From Terriglobia bacterium (lineage in GTDB: Bacteria; Acidobacteriota; Terriglobia; UBA7540): a stretch of DNA of 25,266 nucleotides. The stretch spans positions 1 through 25,266 of the forward strand of contig JASHTO010000084.1 of assembly GCA_030040515.1 (NCBI GenBank), read 5' to 3'. A program made the translations under genes and the position numbers. Shown here piece after piece: positions 22,454-25,266 of this stretch (positions are counted from its first letter, which is position 1; every line of letters starts with the position of its first letter). The notes beneath the pieces are model-generated. The model was not told where the DNA came from. It ran no database searches and worked only from the letters and a program-made list of their open reading frames with translations.

Positions 22454-23053
22454 TCATTGCTTGGGCTTGGGCACGGCGGGCGCGGGAGCAGCGGGCTTGG
22501 CAGGCGCCACGCCCACAACAGGATTCGCTGCGTCATACCGCTTCACGATTTCCGCCGTGATATCCAGGTCTTTTGCTGCGAAATAGATGGGAATCTGGGC
22601 ATCGTCGATCACCAGGGAGAAGCCATTCTGCTCGGCGTAATTGTTGATGACCTGCACCATCTTCTGCCCGATTCGATTGATGGCTTCGTCGCGGTCGTGG
22701 GAAAAGTCGGCCTGGGCATCTTCCATATCACGCTTCAATTGCTTCTGCTTTTCTTCCGACTCGCGGTTCAGCCGCGCCTGTTCCTCATCGCTCAGCGTGT
22801 TGGCCTGTTTGGAGAGTTGGTCCTGAATACTTTGAATTTGCGCCTGTTCACCTTGCAGGTCCTTCTGGCGGGGCTGATACTTGGCCTGCAAGTCGGACAG
22901 GGCCTTCTTGCCTTCTTCTGTATTGGCGATCGCCGCCTGGATATTGATAAGCCCCACTTTGCTCCCCGTGGAGGCGGCAGTCTGCGCACGCAGATCGAGG
23001 GGGGCTGCCCATACGACGAGCAGCGCGGTGAATACAATCCATCGGTTCTTCAT
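22454..23053 (-). CDS. skp: OmpH/Skp family periplasmic chaperone, paralogue 2
   Basis: Protein of 199 residues with a signal peptide (1-24, ending LRAQ). It has the Skp core: a beta strand KVGLINIQAAIANTEEGKKAL, two long charged helices forming the tentacle-like coiled coil (about 50-125), then FSLVIDDAQIPIYFAAKDLDITAEIVKRYD. A Pro/Ala/Lys-rich tail follows. Skp holds unfolded outer-membrane proteins in the periplasm for the Bam complex. AAGGAG lies five bases before the ATG at 23051-23053. It is 11 bases downstream of the other paralogue, in a probable bamA-skp-skp operon. Confidence 0.93.
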   Translation of the reverse strand: MKNRWIVFTALLVVWAAPLDLRAQTAASTGSKVGLINIQAAIANTEEGKKALSDLQAKYQPRQKDLQGEQAQIQSIQDQLSKQANTLSDEEQARLNRESEEKQKQLKRDMEDAQADFSHDRDEAINRIGQKMVQVINNYAEQNGFSLVIDDAQIPIYFAAKDLDITAEIVKRYDAANPVVGVAPAKPAAPAPAVPKPKQ

Positions 23054-23064
23054 TCCTACTCCTT

Positions 23065-23640
23065 TTAACGATGCTTCGTGCCGGCGGCGGGCGCGGTGGA
23101 TGGGGATTTAGCCGGAGCACCTGCCGCCACTGGGTTCGTCTGGTCGTAGAGTTTAATCATATCCGCCGTAATGTCAATCTGCTTCGCCGCGAAATAGATG
23201 GGAACCTGAACCTCATCAATGACCAGCGAGAAGCCGTTTTTCTGGGCATAATCGCCGATCAGGGCCACCATTTTTTGCCCCAGGCGGCGAACCGCATCAT
23301 CACGGTCGGAGGCAAAGTCACTCTGCGCATCATCGCTCCAGCGCTTGAAGTTCCTCTGCTTCTCCTCTAACTCCCTCGACAACCGGCGCTGGTCATCGTC
23401 GCTCGATGTGCCTTTACTCAACTGGTCCTGGGTGCTTTGGATTTCCGACTGCAATCGCTCCAATTCCTGCTGCCGGGGGGCGTATTTTGCCTTCAAGTCC
23501 TCGATGGCCTTCTTTCCCTCTGCCGTGCTGGCAATCGCCAGGTTCATGTTGATGACGCCGATTTTTCCCTGGGCGCGCGCGGGGAGGGGGAACCCGCACA
23601 GGGCAAGGAACATGACGAAAGCTGTCAATCGATTCTTCAT
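23065..23640 (-). CDS. skp: OmpH/Skp family periplasmic chaperone, paralogue 1
   Basis: Protein of 191 residues with a signal peptide (1-23, ending PARAQ) and the same layout as its neighbour: KIGVINMNLAIASTAEGKKAI, a long charged helical hairpin (about 48-120) and FSLVIDEVQVPIYFAAKQIDITADMIKLYDQTNP, with a short Pro/Ala-rich tail. The two chaperones are clearly paralogous, most similar at both ends of the core and most different in the coiled-coil arms. AAGGAG lies six bases before the ATG at 23638-23640. It follows bamA by 64 bases, the order expected for outer-membrane protein assembly genes. Confidence 0.93.
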   Translation of the reverse strand: MKNRLTAFVMFLALCGFPLPARAQGKIGVINMNLAIASTAEGKKAIEDLKAKYAPRQQELERLQSEIQSTQDQLSKGTSSDDDQRRLSRELEEKQRNFKRWSDDAQSDFASDRDDAVRRLGQKMVALIGDYAQKNGFSLVIDEVQVPIYFAAKQIDITADMIKLYDQTNPVAAGAPAKSPSTAPAAGTKHR

Positions 23641-23704
23641 TCAAACTCCTTCTGGAAATGGATTACCGAGGTCGAGTGCATATTCTAACTCATTTTCCCG
23701 TAGC

Positions 23705-25266
23705 CTAAAAAGTTCGTTGCACGGTAAACCCAACCCGGCCGGAGCGCTCCTTCAGGCGGAAGGGAAGGAAGTTTTTCAAAGCATCAATATAAGTCAGCTC
23801 GTTGGGAAACAGCGTTTCCGGAGGCAGATTTTGCGGTGGCGTAATCACCTCGTCCACGCGCAGGACATTGTAGCCATAGAAAATGTGCAGCGGCGCATTC
23901 ACCACCGGCAGGAGGATCTGAACGTCGGCCCCCACGGAGCTGCGCGGCTGGAAATTGGTGGTGGCCACAGGCTTGAGCTCTCGGGGAATCGGGAAATAGG
24001 GATAGTTCGCCTCAATCGTGCTCAGCGACCCGGGAGCAAGCTGGAGCTGGTTCGGCCACAAAATGAAGTCCGTGCCCGTGTCGGAAAAGAAGGCCATATT
24101 GACCGTCGAACCGACGATGGGGAAACGATATTCGAAGTTGAAGATACCCTCGGTATCGCCGCCGGGGAAAATCGGAGAATAGATGGGGAAGCTTGTGGAG
24201 GACCCGCAGGAGCTCGTGCTGCTTCCGGTTGCCCCGGTTGCCGTAATCGGCTGGCCATTGTTATTCCGGTTGCACACGGAAACCACCGTGGGGTAAAACG
24301 CCACGGGACTGACGGTGCGGATATCGAATCCGCGGATGTCTTCCTCACCCCCCATGTAGAAGCGGGAGAAGGGCGGAACAACGCGTCCGCCATAACCGAT
24401 GATGCTCGAAACCAGGAAACGCATCCCGATGGCGGTGGGGTAGTCGGAGCGAACGTTTCTGACCGGCTTGAAATATTTGATCTCCACGACCGGCCGGATC
24501 GTGTTCACGTTCCCGCCGATGGCGCTTCCCGAGTAGGCAATCGCCGCGTAAAGATATTTGCCCTTCGTGGGCGTCCAGGTGCTATTCACCGTACTATACA
24601 GGTACGTGGGCATGATCTGGCTGGTAATGATCCCCGTGAGGGCGTTGGGACCTGTCAATCCGGTGAAGTTGATGGCTTCGAAATAAGCCTCAGACGCCGA
24701 ACTGAAGGCCGTCAAGCTGCTGCGCTGGAAGCTGTAGGTCAGGCCGACGCGCGCGAAGCTTCGCCGCAAGGGATAGGAGGCAAACAGGGTAAACCCGTCG
24801 GAATCCTGCGTGAAATTCTGGCCGTAATACTTCCCGTATTGAGATTGCGCCAGCAGCGAAGGGTTGATTCCGCTGTAAACCGCGATCTGCCGGATCTGGT
24901 TGTAGTTGAAATCGCTCTTGAATACCGTGAATCCGGCGGTAATGGGCTTATCCAGGAAATAAGGCTGGGTGAAGCCGAAGGAGTAAAGCTTCTGGAAAGT
25001 TCCCCACTGGACGCCGAGGCTCAGGGTCGAGCCCAATCCCAGGAAGTTGTTGGTGGCGTAGTTGAGGCCCACAAAGTTGCCGGCAAGTCCGCTGATGCCG
25101 CCGGAAAATCCGATGGAGTTCTTCCCCTTCTCCTTGACCTTCACCAGGATGTCGACCGTCTTGTCCTTTTCGTTCTGCTTGATGTCATAATCCTCTTTCT
25201 TGATCTCGTCAAAGAACCCGAGCTGGTTCATTTTCAAAACGCTGTAATCCCACAACTGCGAGCTGA
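23705..25266 (-). CDS. bamA: Outer membrane protein assembly factor BamA (N-terminal part outside window)
   Basis: About 519 residues are visible and the frame runs into the window edge, so the N-terminal POTRA domains are missing. The first residues (LWDYSVLKMNQLGFFDEI, then VKVKEKGKNSIGFSGG) are the last POTRA domain and its junction to the 16-strand beta-barrel. The loop-6 motif appears as DIRGFD in GGEEDIRGFDIR, and the protein ends FTVQRTF with a terminal Phe, the C-terminal beta-signal. BamA inserts beta-barrel proteins into the outer membrane and so implies a diderm cell. The two downstream skp genes on the same strand fit an assembly operon. Confidence 0.95.
   Translation of the reverse strand, partial: SSQLWDYSVLKMNQLGFFDEIKKEDYDIKQNEKDKTVDILVKVKEKGKNSIGFSGGISGLAGNFVGLNYATNNFLGLGSTLSLGVQWGTFQKLYSFGFTQPYFLDKPITAGFTVFKSDFNYNQIRQIAVYSGINPSLLAQSQYGKYYGQNFTQDSDGFTLFASYPLRRSFARVGLTYSFQRSSLTAFSSASEAYFEAINFTGLTGPNALTGIITSQIMPTYLYSTVNSTWTPTKGKYLYAAIAYSGSAIGGNVNTIRPVVEIKYFKPVRNVRSDYPTAIGMRFLVSSIIGYGGRVVPPFSRFYMGGEEDIRGFDIRTVSPVAFYPTVVSVCNRNNNGQPITATGATGSSTSSCGSSTSFPIYSPIFPGGDTEGIFNFEYRFPIVGSTVNMAFFSDTGTDFILWPNQLQLAPGSLSTIEANYPYFPIPRELKPVATTNFQPRSSVGADVQILLPVVNAPLHIFYGYNVLRVDEVITPPQNLPPETLFPNELTYIDALKNFLPFRLKERSGRVGFTVQRTF

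Overview
The window reads as a chromosomal segment of a GC-rich Gram-negative bacterium, most likely an Acidobacteriota member. Support comes from a Ser/Thr kinase with a TolB-like C-terminus, several twin-arginine-exported sugar-enzyme homologues, a WXXGXW-repeat protein, a bamA-skp-skp cluster, and many short dispersed palindromic repeats between genes. The taxonomic call is an inference from gene content. No rRNA, tRNA, CRISPR array, transposase gene or phage gene was recognised.

Layout. 1-1451 (-): membrane Ser/Thr protein kinase, C-terminus cut by the window edge. 1730-2707 (+): UDP-glucose 4-epimerase. 3179-4165 (+): secreted WXXGXW-repeat protein, ending against a small unknown gene (4162-4506, -). 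5108-6838 (+): GAF-GAF-PP2C phosphatase. 6983-8375 (-): a PIG-L-type deacetylase followed by a homologue of the Anabaena sensory rhodopsin transducer (ASRT). 8598-9500 (+): exported TIM-barrel sugar isomerase-like protein. 9519-12077 (-): exported Gfo/Idh/MocA oxidoreductase then ApbE-like flavin transferase. 12261-13835 (+): S41 C-terminal processing protease. 14041-14808 (+): cold-shock gene with a long leader, then a small unknown gene. 14873-17416 (-): a tightly overlapping three-gene operon of an AhpD/carboxymuconolactone-decarboxylase-like protein, an MFS transporter and a HAD acid phosphatase. 17886-19037 (+): multi-pass acyltransferase-like protein. 19051-19986 (-): thioesterase and RidA. 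20348-22290 (+): TPR protein and a cation diffusion facilitator with three tandem C-terminal domains. 22454-25266 (-): bamA (N-terminus cut), then two tandem skp/ompH genes.

Main discovery. At 16799-17416 (-) two consecutive open frames share one reading frame and are separated by a single TGA. That TGA stands exactly where the AhpD-type active site C-x-x-C-x-x-x-H has its second cysteine, giving C-L-F-U-M-K-Y-H. Seventeen bases after the TGA begins the GGUC loop of an all-GC hairpin, as expected for a bacterial SECIS element. I read this as one 205-residue selenoprotein that standard annotation would split into two fragments. It is translationally coupled to the MFS transporter and HAD phosphatase.

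Other points: a 118-base palindromic element at 20676-20793 flanked by an 11-base direct repeat, resembling a MITE with its target-site duplication; several further palindromic repeat families, one nested in another; a short promoter-to-terminator unit inside the cold-shock gene leader; and the ASRT homologue beside a PIG-L deacetylase with no rhodopsin gene nearby.
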